Assembly (NCBI GenBank): GCA_002338615.1
Contig: DDIS01000194.1
Coordinates: forward strand, 25,508 to 35,260
Origin: Proteobacteria bacterium UBA1844
GTDB taxonomy: Bacteria > Pseudomonadota > Gammaproteobacteria > Steroidobacterales > Woeseiaceae
Length of the DNA: 9,753 bases
Reading direction: 5' to 3'
The notes under the pieces are model-generated. The model saw only the letters and a program-made list of their open reading frames with translations, was not told the DNA's origin and searched no databases. Shown piece by piece: positions 1-6,709 of this stretch; the first letter of the stretch is position 1; the number at the start of each line of letters is the position of its first letter. The translations under genes and the position numbers were made by a program.

Positions 1-1
1 A

Positions 2-538
2 CGCCTCGCCTTTACAGAGCTGATGAAATACGGTGGCTTGTCGTGCCTGCCGCTTGGGCTTGCCGTCGCGGCCAGTTTTCTGAACGCGGCACGGCCCGTG
101 GGTGAACAACGGTACCTGCGATCCGCTTTGTTCAGCTCGATCGTACTGTTCCTCGCCGGCGGCATCCTCGGCTTTATGATCGTTGGTCTGGACATCGTTA
201 TTCCGGCCCATTATCACGGCGCCACGGTTGGCGTATCCATCGCGTTCATGGGTTTGAGCTACTACCTGCTGCCGCGGCTCGGCTACGGCCCCCTGCCGCC
301 TCGACTCACATTCTGGCAACCTTTGCTGTATGGGGGCGGCCAACTGTTGCATATTACCGGGCTTGCCTGGACCGGTGGCTACGGCGTACAACGAAAAACG
401 GCCGGTGCTGCACAAGCCCTGGATCGCACGGGAGAGGTGCTAGGCATGGGATTGATGGGCATCGGTGGCCTTATCTCCGTCATTGGCGGTGTGTTGTTCC
501 TGGTCATCGCCTGGCGCTCGATGTGGGCCAGGCGATGA
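2..538 (+). CDS. Heme-copper oxidase subunit I, C-terminal fragment (5' end outside window)
   Basis: The reading frame is open from the window edge, so only the C-terminal 178 residues are seen. They hold about five hydrophobic helices. The motif IPAHYHGATVG (histidines at residues 70 and 72 of the visible part) corresponds to the HxH pair that binds the high-spin and low-spin hemes in subunit I. After it come a WQP motif and a GVQRK loop. The other subunit I in this window has the same order (PGHFHATV, WQP, GVQRR), so both look like B-family (ba3-like) members of the superfamily. The CuB ligands and the active-site tyrosine position lie upstream of the window, so oxygen reductase and NO reductase cannot be told apart here. 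The stop overlaps the next start by 4 bases (ATGA). The heme-copper family is clear; the subtype is inferred. Confidence 0.85.
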   Translation, partial: RLAFTELMKYGGLSCLPLGLAVAASFLNAARPVGEQRYLRSALFSSIVLFLAGGILGFMIVGLDIVIPAHYHGATVGVSIAFMGLSYYLLPRLGYGPLPPRLTFWQPLLYGGGQLLHITGLAWTGGYGVQRKTAGAAQALDRTGEVLGMGLMGIGGLISVIGGVLFLVIAWRSMWARR

Positions 539-720
539 ACGAGATTCTGCTTTTTACAGCCGTGGCGATCGCCATCTACCTGTTTTCCGATCTGCTGGTA
601 CGAACGATTGAGGCAAGACAAGGCAAGGTGCTGCAACAACGCCAGCTCGTATTTTTTGCTATTTTCCTGGTTCTCGTGCTGCTGACATTCCGGATTCTGC
701 GCCAGCTGTTGCAACCCTGA
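535..720 (+). CDS. Small two-helix membrane protein next to an oxidase subunit I
   Basis: A 61-residue protein whose ATG overlaps the stop of the oxidase subunit I by 4 bases (ATGA), which implies translational coupling. A GTG 12 bases upstream in the same frame is possible, but the overlapping ATG is the better choice. Two hydrophobic stretches, about residues 3-25 and 41-57, are joined by a charged loop (RTIEARQGK) and followed by a basic tail. I do not recognise the family. Position and size suggest a small accessory or assembly subunit of the oxidase, which is inference from context. It ends 7 bases before the convergent hemerythrin gene. Confidence 0.7.
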   Translation: MNEILLFTAVAIAIYLFSDLLVRTIEARQGKVLQQRQLVFFAIFLVLVLLTFRILRQLLQP

Positions 721-727
721 TCCAGTG

Positions 728-1123
728 TCAAATACCGAGCTTGCCATGCAAGCGGGCGTCGTGCGTTGAAAAGTGCCCGCTGAACCAGTCCGACAGTCGC
801 TTACGTAGTTGCTCGAGTCCACGGTTGGGGGCATCCGCGACCACGTCCATCAGGTCGCGAATCTGGTCAAGCAACTCCTCGTGGTCGTCTTTGTGCGCCG
901 CGTAGCTGTCGTACCCGGCCGCGCGCATCAGTTGCTCCTCAAGCGCAAAATGCTGCGAAATCACCGCATGAATATCGCCAAGAAACTCATCAACCGATAC
1001 GCTGTCGCACCGCCCGTCCAGCTCGTCGTAAACGACGTTGATCAGGTCAATCAACTCACGGTGCTCATCATCTACCGAGGGTACACCAACGGAATATTCG
1101 GGTTTCCATGCAAGCAATGACAT
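728..1123 (-). CDS. Bacteriohemerythrin (di-iron O2/NO-binding protein)
   Basis: A 131-residue single-domain hemerythrin of normal family length. All seven di-iron ligands are seen in the right order and spacing: H21 (in DDEHREL), H58 and E62 (HFALE), H77 and H81 (HKDDH), H117 and D122 (HFSTHD). The N-terminal W6-K7-P8 and the VGV motif are also typical of bacterial hemerythrins. There is no signal peptide, so it should be cytoplasmic. Known roles of the family are reversible O2 binding and, in some members, NO binding or sensing. It is the last gene of the - strand operon, 8 bases after the preceding stop. Its place in a likely NO reductase operon suggests an NO- or O2-handling role; that role is inferred. 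Confidence 0.92.
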   Translation of the reverse strand: MSLLAWKPEYSVGVPSVDDEHRELIDLINVVYDELDGRCDSVSVDEFLGDIHAVISQHFALEEQLMRAAGYDSYAAHKDDHEELLDQIRDLMDVVADAPNRGLEQLRKRLSDWFSGHFSTHDARLHGKLGI

Positions 1124-1131
1124 AGTCAGAC

Positions 1132-1623
1132 CTAGTTAAACGTGAACCCGTTGCTACGCTCATCAAAATCGATCACAAGATTCTGACCCGGGTGCAGGGT
1201 CAACGACCTGGTTTCGCTGTAGTCGAATGACTCATCGTTGCCGCTGTCGCTCATGTTGACGCGAATTGCGTAGCTCCCTGCGGCCGTCCGGATACGCTGA
1301 TACGCGATCGATTTGCCGTCGGACCACAGGCCACTCGGTGGCAAGGCATCCCGGTACAGCAGTATATCGTCTGCAAAGACCTCCAGCCTGACCGCATGCC
1401 GTTCGCGCGGGCAATCGTCGGGAATGCGCATGTTTGGTGGCAGCTCATTGAGTTCGTCCTGTGACAGCGTGCGGCACTCAGCAAGTCGTTTGCCCGCGTG
1501 CGAGATAGAAACGGACACGATTGCCTCGTCTGCGCCCCGCAGGCGATGCTCTGGTCGTATTGAAAACCATACAACGACGAGCATGAATACCGCGAAACAG
1601 AGCGCCTGTCCCACGTATCTCAC
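1132..1623 (-). CDS. Membrane-anchored periplasmic protein of unknown function
   Basis: A 163-residue protein starting with GTG in a 4-base overlap (GTGA) with the stop of the cytochrome b fusion gene, so the two are probably translated together. One N-terminal hydrophobic segment (about residues 7-21) followed by arginine-rich sequence could be an uncleaved anchor or a signal peptide. The rest is polar with alternating short hydrophobic runs (for example VRLEVF, SYAIRVNM, NLVIDF), suggesting a beta-sandwich domain in the periplasm. C50 and C71 flank a proline-rich loop and could form a disulfide. There are no heme-binding CxxCH or metal motifs. I do not recognise the family. Operon position suggests a partner or assembly factor of the cytochrome b fusion or the NO reductase; no function is assigned. 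Confidence 0.75.
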   Translation of the reverse strand: MRYVGQALCFAVFMLVVVWFSIRPEHRLRGADEAIVSVSISHAGKRLAECRTLSQDELNELPPNMRIPDDCPRERHAVRLEVFADDILLYRDALPPSGLWSDGKSIAYQRIRTAAGSYAIRVNMSDSGNDESFDYSETRSLTLHPGQNLVIDFDERSNGFTFN

Positions 1624-3167
1624 GTGACATCTCCCGGCTTGCTGCCGCTCACTATCGACCTGCGAAACCGCTCAATGAGAGTTGCAGGATTTTGACGCGC
1701 AATTCGGTTCGACTGCCAGAGCATCTCGATATGCGATCCATCGACCCGTTTTCGCAAGTGCGGGTCACGTGTCCTCGCAATGCGCTGCTCGGTCCAATCC
1801 GTACCGAAGCGAAACCGGCAATCACCGTCTGTACATGCAGTGAGCGCGATGCCGTCTGCAATCCCGCGAGACAGTGCAAAATCGAAATAGGACGGCGGAA
1901 TCTGACCCATACAGACGACCTCGACGACGGCTTCACCCGCCTGGCGCAGCCGCCCGGCCACCGGGTTCCCCTTGCAACTGAATACCAGAATCCGTGGATT
2001 GGCCGAATCATCCGCCAGCCGCGTGTTCACGATACTTTCTCGCAATTCCGCTGCGCTGAGGGCGGGTAAGTCAATACCGGGGATGAGCTCACTCCGGGTA
2101 CGAAAAGGGCTGGCCGTCGGACAGGCGCCGACGCAAATGCCACAGCTGACACACAGGTCCGGGTCGACCACGGCCTCCCGCGCGTAGCTCTTGCCATCAC
2201 TGCGGGGACGCATTTCGATCGCGCTATAGGGACAGTCGTCGGCACAACGCTGACAACCATTGCAATTGTCAAGGTCAACCTTTGCCGGAAGCGCCCGTCT
2301 CATAGGCGGCAACCACGGCGCCACAACGAGGAGTGCCGTAATGATGACCAGCAACAGCCAGGTCAACCCCGGCGAGAAGCGCTCAACCAGCGGAAACGCA
2401 TGCAGGTAGAACCAGTCAAACTGGATCGTTTCCGGCATGAAAGCAAGATCCGCCTTGCCTTGACTGTGCGCTGGAAAGATTGCCGCGGCGACCAGCATTG
2501 CCAACAGGCAGCCGGCCATCAGACGCCGCGGCGGATTGATGCTTGGCCGCGACAGACGAAACAGGTGCAACCAGATGCCGAAAACCAGGAATATTGGCAA
2601 GCCGACCAGGTGCAGAAAGGCCATCAGGGTAAAAAAGCGGTCGCTCAACCCGGTATCCGTCAGGAAATTGGCCGCCATTGATCCGGTGAAGATCGGGATT
2701 CGGTCCAGCAACTCTGCCGACGTCAGTGCGACATACTGCGCGAGCTCGTCCCAGACCAGCCAGTAGCCCGTAATGCCCAGCGGAAAAATAATCCATACCA
2801 GTGGTATGCCGCTCACCCAGCTGAACCAGCGCTTCGCACGATAATTATCGAATGAAAATTCCTTCAGAATATGCAGCAGCAAGGTGATGATCAGTGCGTC
2901 CGATGCATAGCGATGCAAGCTGCGCATGATGCCGCCCAGGTACCATTGTTCGTGGGTGAGATACTCGACGGACTCGAACGCGCCGGAGACACTGGTACGA
3001 AAGAACATGAACAACCAGATACCGCTGACCAGGACAATCCAGCAAAAAAAGATCGTCAGTGCACCGAGGTGATTGAGCGGATTCCCGGCAACCGGAAATA
3101 CTCGCCCAAGTACGTGTTGCAGGACGGAAAAGCCCGCCCGACCGGTTTTCTGCAGAACGCTCAGCAT
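1620..3167 (-). CDS. Cytochrome b / 2x[4Fe-4S] ferredoxin / MvhD-FlpD-like fusion protein
   Basis: A 515-residue multidomain redox protein. Residues 1-210 resemble the N-terminal half of cytochrome b/b6: H85/H99 and H186/H201 give spacings of 13 and 14 intervening residues, as in cytochrome b6, and should bind two hemes b. Two more hydrophobic helices follow (about 215-232 and 268-286), making six in all, so both ends should face the cytoplasm. Residues 302-313 (CNGCQRCADDCP) and 339-350 (CVSCGICVGACP) are two [4Fe-4S] motifs. Residues about 392-470 resemble the MvhD/FlpD [2Fe-2S] domain, with C398, C419, C445 and C450 (VCMGQ, CTDGDCRFRFG). I infer electron transfer between a cytoplasmic donor or acceptor and the quinone pool or a membrane partner. 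It starts 10 bases after the senC stop. The domains are clear; the overall reaction is unknown. Confidence 0.88.
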   Translation of the reverse strand: MLSVLQKTGRAGFSVLQHVLGRVFPVAGNPLNHLGALTIFFCWIVLVSGIWLFMFFRTSVSGAFESVEYLTHEQWYLGGIMRSLHRYASDALIITLLLHILKEFSFDNYRAKRWFSWVSGIPLVWIIFPLGITGYWLVWDELAQYVALTSAELLDRIPIFTGSMAANFLTDTGLSDRFFTLMAFLHLVGLPIFLVFGIWLHLFRLSRPSINPPRRLMAGCLLAMLVAAAIFPAHSQGKADLAFMPETIQFDWFYLHAFPLVERFSPGLTWLLLVIITALLVVAPWLPPMRRALPAKVDLDNCNGCQRCADDCPYSAIEMRPRSDGKSYAREAVVDPDLCVSCGICVGACPTASPFRTRSELIPGIDLPALSAAELRESIVNTRLADDSANPRILVFSCKGNPVAGRLRQAGEAVVEVVCMGQIPPSYFDFALSRGIADGIALTACTDGDCRFRFGTDWTEQRIARTRDPHLRKRVDGSHIEMLWQSNRIARQNPATLIERFRRSIVSGSKPGDVT

Positions 3168-3173
3168 TTAACT

Positions 3174-3185
3174 CGGACTAGTCCG
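3174..3185. repeat. 12-base perfect palindrome at the senC stop
   Basis: CGGACTAGTCCG reads the same on both strands and includes the senC stop codon (TAG on the - strand). It lies just before the cytochrome b fusion start. It has no loop and no T-run, so it is not a typical terminator. It may be chance or a small dyad; no function is claimed. Confidence 0.3.
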
Positions 3186-3999
3186 TCATGCGCCGGTTTG
3201 TGCCGCGCATTCCGCGCCAGAGAAAGACAACGGCGGAAACGATGACCAGGAAACCGATTGCCGTCTGTATGAAAAGGGAATTGTCGATTTCATAGCGGCC
3301 CGTTGCCGGATTATAGACAGTGCAAAACAGGCGTACACGATCGGCAAGGCGGGTCAGCGGATGCCCCTGTGCCTCAGGCCGATCAAACACAAGTTGTTTA
3401 AGCGGCTCAACCAGTGCCGGCAATTCGAAATCCACGCCGTAGACCTGGCGGTACACCGTGGTCTGCCGATCCACGATCGTCAGCTGGTTGATGTGATCGA
3501 AACCTCGGGCCGTTGGAAAAAACTGGAACCCTGTCGCAGCACTGATATTCGCAATCGTCTCCTCACTTGCGCTGAGAAAATACCAGTCAGCCAGATCCAC
3601 TCCTTGTTCACGTGCGAACTCACGCATCGCCTCGGGAGTATCGTTCGGCGTATCGAATCCGATCGTTACAACCGTGAAACTGCCGGCTCCAAGCGCATCC
3701 CGTGCGGCACGCACCGCAGTTGCGAGATTCCTGGTGGTCATCGGGCAAATATGATGGCAGGAAGTGAATATCATGCTCAGGATTGCCGGCTTGCCGGCAA
3801 GACTGGCGAACCGAAATTCCTTGCCGTCGCGGTCTGTCAACGCGACATCATCAAACCGGTTGCCAATTGCGGCCTGCGACTTCTCCAGCGCCAGTTTTGC
3901 ATCGTAGCCAGTTGCAAGCGCGCTACCACCGACGATCATGGCCAACGCCAGTAGCAATGGCGCCAGTACGGCTCGTTTCCTGAAACAATCCTTACTCAC
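3178..3999 (-). CDS. senC: SCO1/SenC-family copper chaperone, membrane-anchored
   Basis: A 273-residue thioredoxin-fold SCO protein. The copper-binding CxxxC is C81-C85 (SCHHICP) and the distal copper histidine is H169 (GFDHINQL), the family's three ligands. An N-terminal hydrophobic stretch (about residues 11-29, ending near ALATG) looks like a signal peptide. A second hydrophobic helix at about 243-262 anchors the C-terminus, so the domain faces the periplasm. SCO proteins deliver copper to, or reduce, the CuA site of subunit II. The CuA-bearing subunit is encoded two genes upstream, so that is the likely client. The start is GTG, 70 bases after the subunit I stop, with no strong ribosome site. 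The senC position after subunits II and I matches the sNOR cluster order. Confidence 0.93.
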   Translation of the reverse strand: MSKDCFRKRAVLAPLLLALAMIVGGSALATGYDAKLALEKSQAAIGNRFDDVALTDRDGKEFRFASLAGKPAILSMIFTSCHHICPMTTRNLATAVRAARDALGAGSFTVVTIGFDTPNDTPEAMREFAREQGVDLADWYFLSASEETIANISAATGFQFFPTARGFDHINQLTIVDRQTTVYRQVYGVDFELPALVEPLKQLVFDRPEAQGHPLTRLADRVRLFCTVYNPATGRYEIDNSLFIQTAIGFLVIVSAVVFLWRGMRGTNRRMTD

Positions 4000-4018
4000 T
4001 TGGACAGAATCACCCGGC

Positions 4019-4056
4019 CGGCTGCCCGGCGCTTGCGCGACCAGGCCTGCCAGCCG
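4019..4056 (-). other. Stem-loop in mRNA between subunit I and senC
   Basis: On the - strand transcript, starting 13 bases after the subunit I stop, the sequence can fold as an outer stem CGGCU/AGCCG, a 5-base one-sided internal loop, then GCCUGG paired with CCGGGC (one U-G pair), a bulged U, and CGC/GCG closing a GCAA loop (a GNRA-type tetraloop). That is about 14 pairs, mostly G-C. The transcript after it is not U-rich, so it is not a classical intrinsic terminator. It could stabilise the upstream mRNA or lower readthrough into senC, changing stoichiometry. The pairing is seen; the role is inference. Confidence 0.5.
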
Positions 4057-4069
4057 TTTGTGTACCTGT

Positions 4070-5782
4070 TCACGAGAGCGGCCACACCGATGCCAGGTAT
4101 TTCCAATTGACGACGTAGTACAGCACGAAAATGACCAGGAAGAAAATTGCCAGCAGGAACGTGCCCGGTGCCGCGAATCCCAATTTACCCGCCGCGGCGT
4201 GGCCTCCGTCCGGGACTACGATCGGTTCAGCTCGAAGCGCCCGACTGGCCGCTATACCGTACCCGGCTTCGTCACTGACAGGCTTACCAAAGAAAATCGA
4301 CAATACGGTCACAAGGATGAAAATTATGCCGCCGAGTACCGCGGCAACGCCTGCAACTCCAACAATGCCCATCAGCGTGTACGCACTGGCTGGATAATCG
4401 AATCCCAGCGCCGCATTGGTGAACGCCATGTCCCAGTGCCTGCGTTGCACACCCAGCGTTCCGGCACCCATCATAGCCAGTGTAAAGACCGCCATTCCGA
4501 AGCCAAACAGGTACGGTTGCCATTTGGCAAGCCCTGCCAGCATGACTTTCCTGCGGAACAAGGTTGGAATCAGGAAATAGGTCAGCGACATGAATGCGAG
4601 CGTCGTGCCAATGACTACGGTCGCATGGAAGTGGCCCGGCACATAGATCGTGTTGTGGATGATTATGTTGATCTGCTCGGTCCCCATGACAACGCCGGAG
4701 ATGCCGCCGATAAATCCGAAACCGACGAGCGAAATAAACATTCCCGAAAACACCGGGTTGCCCCACGGTGCTTTGCGCAACCACTCGAACAAGCCATTGG
4801 TGAAACCTTTCTCCCGCTGCGCGACTTCGATTGCCCCCGGAACAGTAAGGCCGTGTACCATGCTCGCCAGGACGGCGAGATACATCGCGTAGCTGGTGTT
4901 AAAGATTTTCCATTCCGAACTCAGCCCCGGGTCGACCAGCAAATGATGGGCGCTCGCAAGTTGCAGGAACGCGATGTAAAGAAAAAACGCGGTGCGGCTG
5001 ACTTTCTCGGACAGAGGCCGTGCGCCGAAGACGATCGCGGCGATCGCGTACCAGACAGATACGTGTGCCGCTACGTTTATCTGTTGCGAGGAATGCCCGA
5101 GCGCCCACCATACGAGCCGATAGGTGGCCGGATCGATGTGGTTTATATAGCCGATCGACCAGAGATAGGTTGGTATGAGGATGATTGCACCCGAGGCAAT
5201 TGTGAACACCGCGATAATGCAAGCTGTCAGTGCACCGAAGGTAACCAGCGGGATCGAACCTTCATAGGTCTTTTCTTCCTTCGCTACGACCAGTGTGCCA
5301 AGGAACACGAAGCAGCCAATGAGCGCACCGACGGCAAATAGAATCAGGCCCAGGTAGAAGTTTGGATTTGCGGGCATCGGCACATAGGAGGTCATCATCA
5401 CCGACGCATTGCCCTTCATGACCGCAAGGTTATTGACGACGGCACCGATGATCATCAATGCAAATCCCAGCCATGCGATTCTTGGTGTGGCGAGTCGACA
5501 CCTGAGCAATGTTGACGAGCAAAAATACAGAACGGCGATTTCGAAAAAAATGAGCCAGAAAATCAGCATATTGACGCCATGAGATGTCAATAGCTGATAA
5601 AAACTGTTTGCCGGTAACAAATGAACGGCCGGCCAGCGTGTCAGTGTAATCAGCAATGCCTCGGCACCACCGATCAGCAGCATCACAACTCCGGCAACCG
5701 CGAGCGATTTCATCAGCCATTCGGCCGGCTTGTGAAATTGCAATCCGGATATCGGGCAAACTCTGAAAACTTCAGTGCTCAT
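4070..5782 (-). CDS. norY: Heme-copper subunit I, probable sNOR-type nitric oxide reductase catalytic subunit
   Basis: A 570-residue membrane protein with the B-family (ba3-like) heme-copper pattern: H68 (SHGVN, low-spin heme), H230 with H279/H280 (CuB), and H384 and H386 (PGHFH, high-spin and low-spin hemes). The spacing follows Thermus ba3 oxidase closely. In oxygen reductases the fourth residue after the first CuB histidine is the cross-linked tyrosine (HPxVY). Here the stretch is GHSSQQINV, placing Q234 there. Loss of this tyrosine is a known mark of NO reductases in the superfamily. With a CuA subunit before it and senC after it, it matches norSY-senC-orf1 of ammonia oxidisers; the symbol follows that naming and is tentative. 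Expected reaction: 2 NO + 2 e- + 2 H+ to N2O + H2O. The chosen ATG overlaps the subunit II stop (ATGA) behind a purine-rich GGGGGAAGG. A start 57 bases upstream lies inside subunit II and was rejected. The alternative is a divergent oxidase. Confidence 0.88.
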   Translation of the reverse strand: MSTEVFRVCPISGLQFHKPAEWLMKSLAVAGVVMLLIGGAEALLITLTRWPAVHLLPANSFYQLLTSHGVNMLIFWLIFFEIAVLYFCSSTLLRCRLATPRIAWLGFALMIIGAVVNNLAVMKGNASVMMTSYVPMPANPNFYLGLILFAVGALIGCFVFLGTLVVAKEEKTYEGSIPLVTFGALTACIIAVFTIASGAIILIPTYLWSIGYINHIDPATYRLVWWALGHSSQQINVAAHVSVWYAIAAIVFGARPLSEKVSRTAFFLYIAFLQLASAHHLLVDPGLSSEWKIFNTSYAMYLAVLASMVHGLTVPGAIEVAQREKGFTNGLFEWLRKAPWGNPVFSGMFISLVGFGFIGGISGVVMGTEQINIIIHNTIYVPGHFHATVVIGTTLAFMSLTYFLIPTLFRRKVMLAGLAKWQPYLFGFGMAVFTLAMMGAGTLGVQRRHWDMAFTNAALGFDYPASAYTLMGIVGVAGVAAVLGGIIFILVTVLSIFFGKPVSDEAGYGIAASRALRAEPIVVPDGGHAAAGKLGFAAPGTFLLAIFFLVIFVLYYVVNWKYLASVWPLS

Positions 5783-6330
5783 GACCCTTCCCCCGTAATG
5801 TAGATCCTGCCGACCATATTGTGATGACCGAGGCCACAAAACTCATTACAAATAATGGTTTGTTGATCGACGGTATCTGGCGTAATGGTTACAACCATTT
5901 CATAGCCGGGCAGGATCTGCAGGTTGATATTCACGGGCTGCAGCGAAAATCCGTGTTGCCAATCCATCGACGAAATGTGCAAGCGGTAGGTCTGCCCTTT
6001 CTCAAGTTCCAGGAGTGGCCACCACTGCCATAGGCGGCCAAGCACGTAGACATCGCTGCCAGGCGGCGGGCGTACGACCGGAATTTGCGCGGGCGTTTCG
6101 GTGCGCACCGTGTACTGGTCCACCATTGCCTGCGTTTTCGCCATGAACGCTTGCGGCGTCGTCCGATACGCCTCGTTTGACAGGTTCTGTTTCCCGTACA
6201 CATGCCAGAGTGGCATCATGATAAACATGATCAAGGACCACACGAGCGCGATTGCGATCCATGTTCCCTCAACGCGATCCAGCGGTTGTTTCCACCAGAC
6301 AATTTCAGAAGGCGGTTGAATAGCGCTCAC
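5779..6330 (-). CDS. norS: Heme-copper subunit II with CuA site (probable sNOR subunit II)
   Basis: A 183-residue subunit II. One N-terminal transmembrane helix (about residues 23-41) is followed by a periplasmic cupredoxin domain. The CuA ligands are complete: H126 (DWQHGF), then C161, E163, C165, H169 and M172 in CNEFCGLGHHNM. CuA takes electrons from a periplasmic cytochrome c or cupredoxin and passes them to subunit I. A single helix is typical of ba3-like rather than aa3 enzymes. GTG at 6330 was chosen because the next gene's protein starts cleanly after it and the frame upstream (to an ATG at 6426) overlaps the preceding small gene and looks non-coding. The ribosome site is weak, so the start is only moderately certain. 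The CuA site argues for soluble electron donors rather than quinol. The symbol is tentative, as for subunit I. Confidence 0.88.
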   Translation of the reverse strand: MSAIQPPSEIVWWKQPLDRVEGTWIAIALVWSLIMFIMMPLWHVYGKQNLSNEAYRTTPQAFMAKTQAMVDQYTVRTETPAQIPVVRPPPGSDVYVLGRLWQWWPLLELEKGQTYRLHISSMDWQHGFSLQPVNINLQILPGYEMVVTITPDTVDQQTIICNEFCGLGHHNMVGRIYITGEGS

Positions 6331-6380
6331 GGCAGTACCCCACTGTGCTACGAAAAGTCGTTCAGTTCGATCGGCTGGCT

Positions 6381-6545
6381 TTAGTTGGTGGCAATTGGGA
6401 TCGTTACCAATTCCATGACGCCCCACAAGATATAGAAAACGGTGGGCATGACCACTCCGATAAACAGCAGAAGAAACGGGTTATCGAGTATGCGTTGCAT
6501 GACCGGGAAGCGAGTAGTTTTGCTTGCTGTGTCTTCGTCCGTCAT
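6381..6545 (-). CDS. Small single-helix protein at the head of the NO reductase operon
   Basis: A 54-residue protein with a polar N-terminus (MTDEDTASK), one long hydrophobic helix (about residues 26-49) and a short tail. ATG at 6545 has a strong ribosome site (AAGGAG, 7 bases away), making it a real gene although very short. It lies 50 bases before subunit II. ba3-type oxidases carry a small single-helix subunit (IIa), and this may be its counterpart in size and position, but I see no diagnostic motif. Its N-terminus probably lies in the cytoplasm; the topology is inferred. Confidence 0.75.
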   Translation of the reverse strand: MTDEDTASKTTRFPVMQRILDNPFLLLFIGVVMPTVFYILWGVMELVTIPIATN

Positions 6546-6552
6546 TGCTGTA

Positions 6553-6558
6553 CTCCTT
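6553..6558 (-). promoter_or_regulatory. Ribosome binding site of the 54-residue protein
   Basis: AAGGAG on the - strand, 7 bases before the ATG at 6545. This is the strongest Shine-Dalgarno match in the window and decides the start of the first gene of the operon, ruling out the longer frame that begins at 6626. Confidence 0.75.
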
Positions 6559-6680
6559 GAATTTGGAAAACTGGTACCGGATAGCGGCAGGCGGAAACAG
6601 CCGACGCGCACGGGTTTGGATTGCAACGCCAGCTACACTATTCCAGTTGGCAAACAAGCGGCATTACGGAAAATACCTAG

Positions 6681-6709
6681 TTACCTCGATCTCGAATGAC
6701 TGCTCTAAT
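6681..6709 (+). promoter_or_regulatory. Candidate sigma-70 promoter for the lipoprotein-ctaA-hemN operon
   Basis: A -10-like TCTAAT (five of six consensus bases) at 6704-6709 lies 17 bases after TTACCT (three of six) at 6681-6686, ending 42 bases before the lipoprotein ATG. The -35 is poor, so if used it may need an activator. It is a pattern match only. Confidence 0.25.

Noticed and set aside
718..730. Bidirectional terminator at the convergent gene ends
   Set aside because: Only 7 bases separate the two stops and no hairpin with a T-run could be drawn there.
745..1116. Direct repeat CCATGCAAGC near both ends of the hemerythrin gene
   Set aside because: Ten bases, inside coding sequence, with no target duplication or mobile gene nearby; best explained as chance.
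3938..5341. Long + strand open frame (467 codons)
   Set aside because: It lies opposite subunit I and the start of senC, both of which have clear motifs. Its translation is polar and repetitive in charge with no recognisable domain, as expected of an antisense shadow in GC-rich DNA.
5783..5839. Upstream start for subunit I
   Set aside because: It would overlap subunit II by 61 bases and adds a basic, non-family N-terminus. The ATG at 5782 overlaps the subunit II stop by 4 bases and follows a purine-rich stretch.
6331..6426. Upstream ATG start for subunit II
   Set aside because: It would run back 46 bases into the 54-residue gene and adds about 32 residues that look non-coding. The GTG at 6330 gives a normal subunit II N-terminus.
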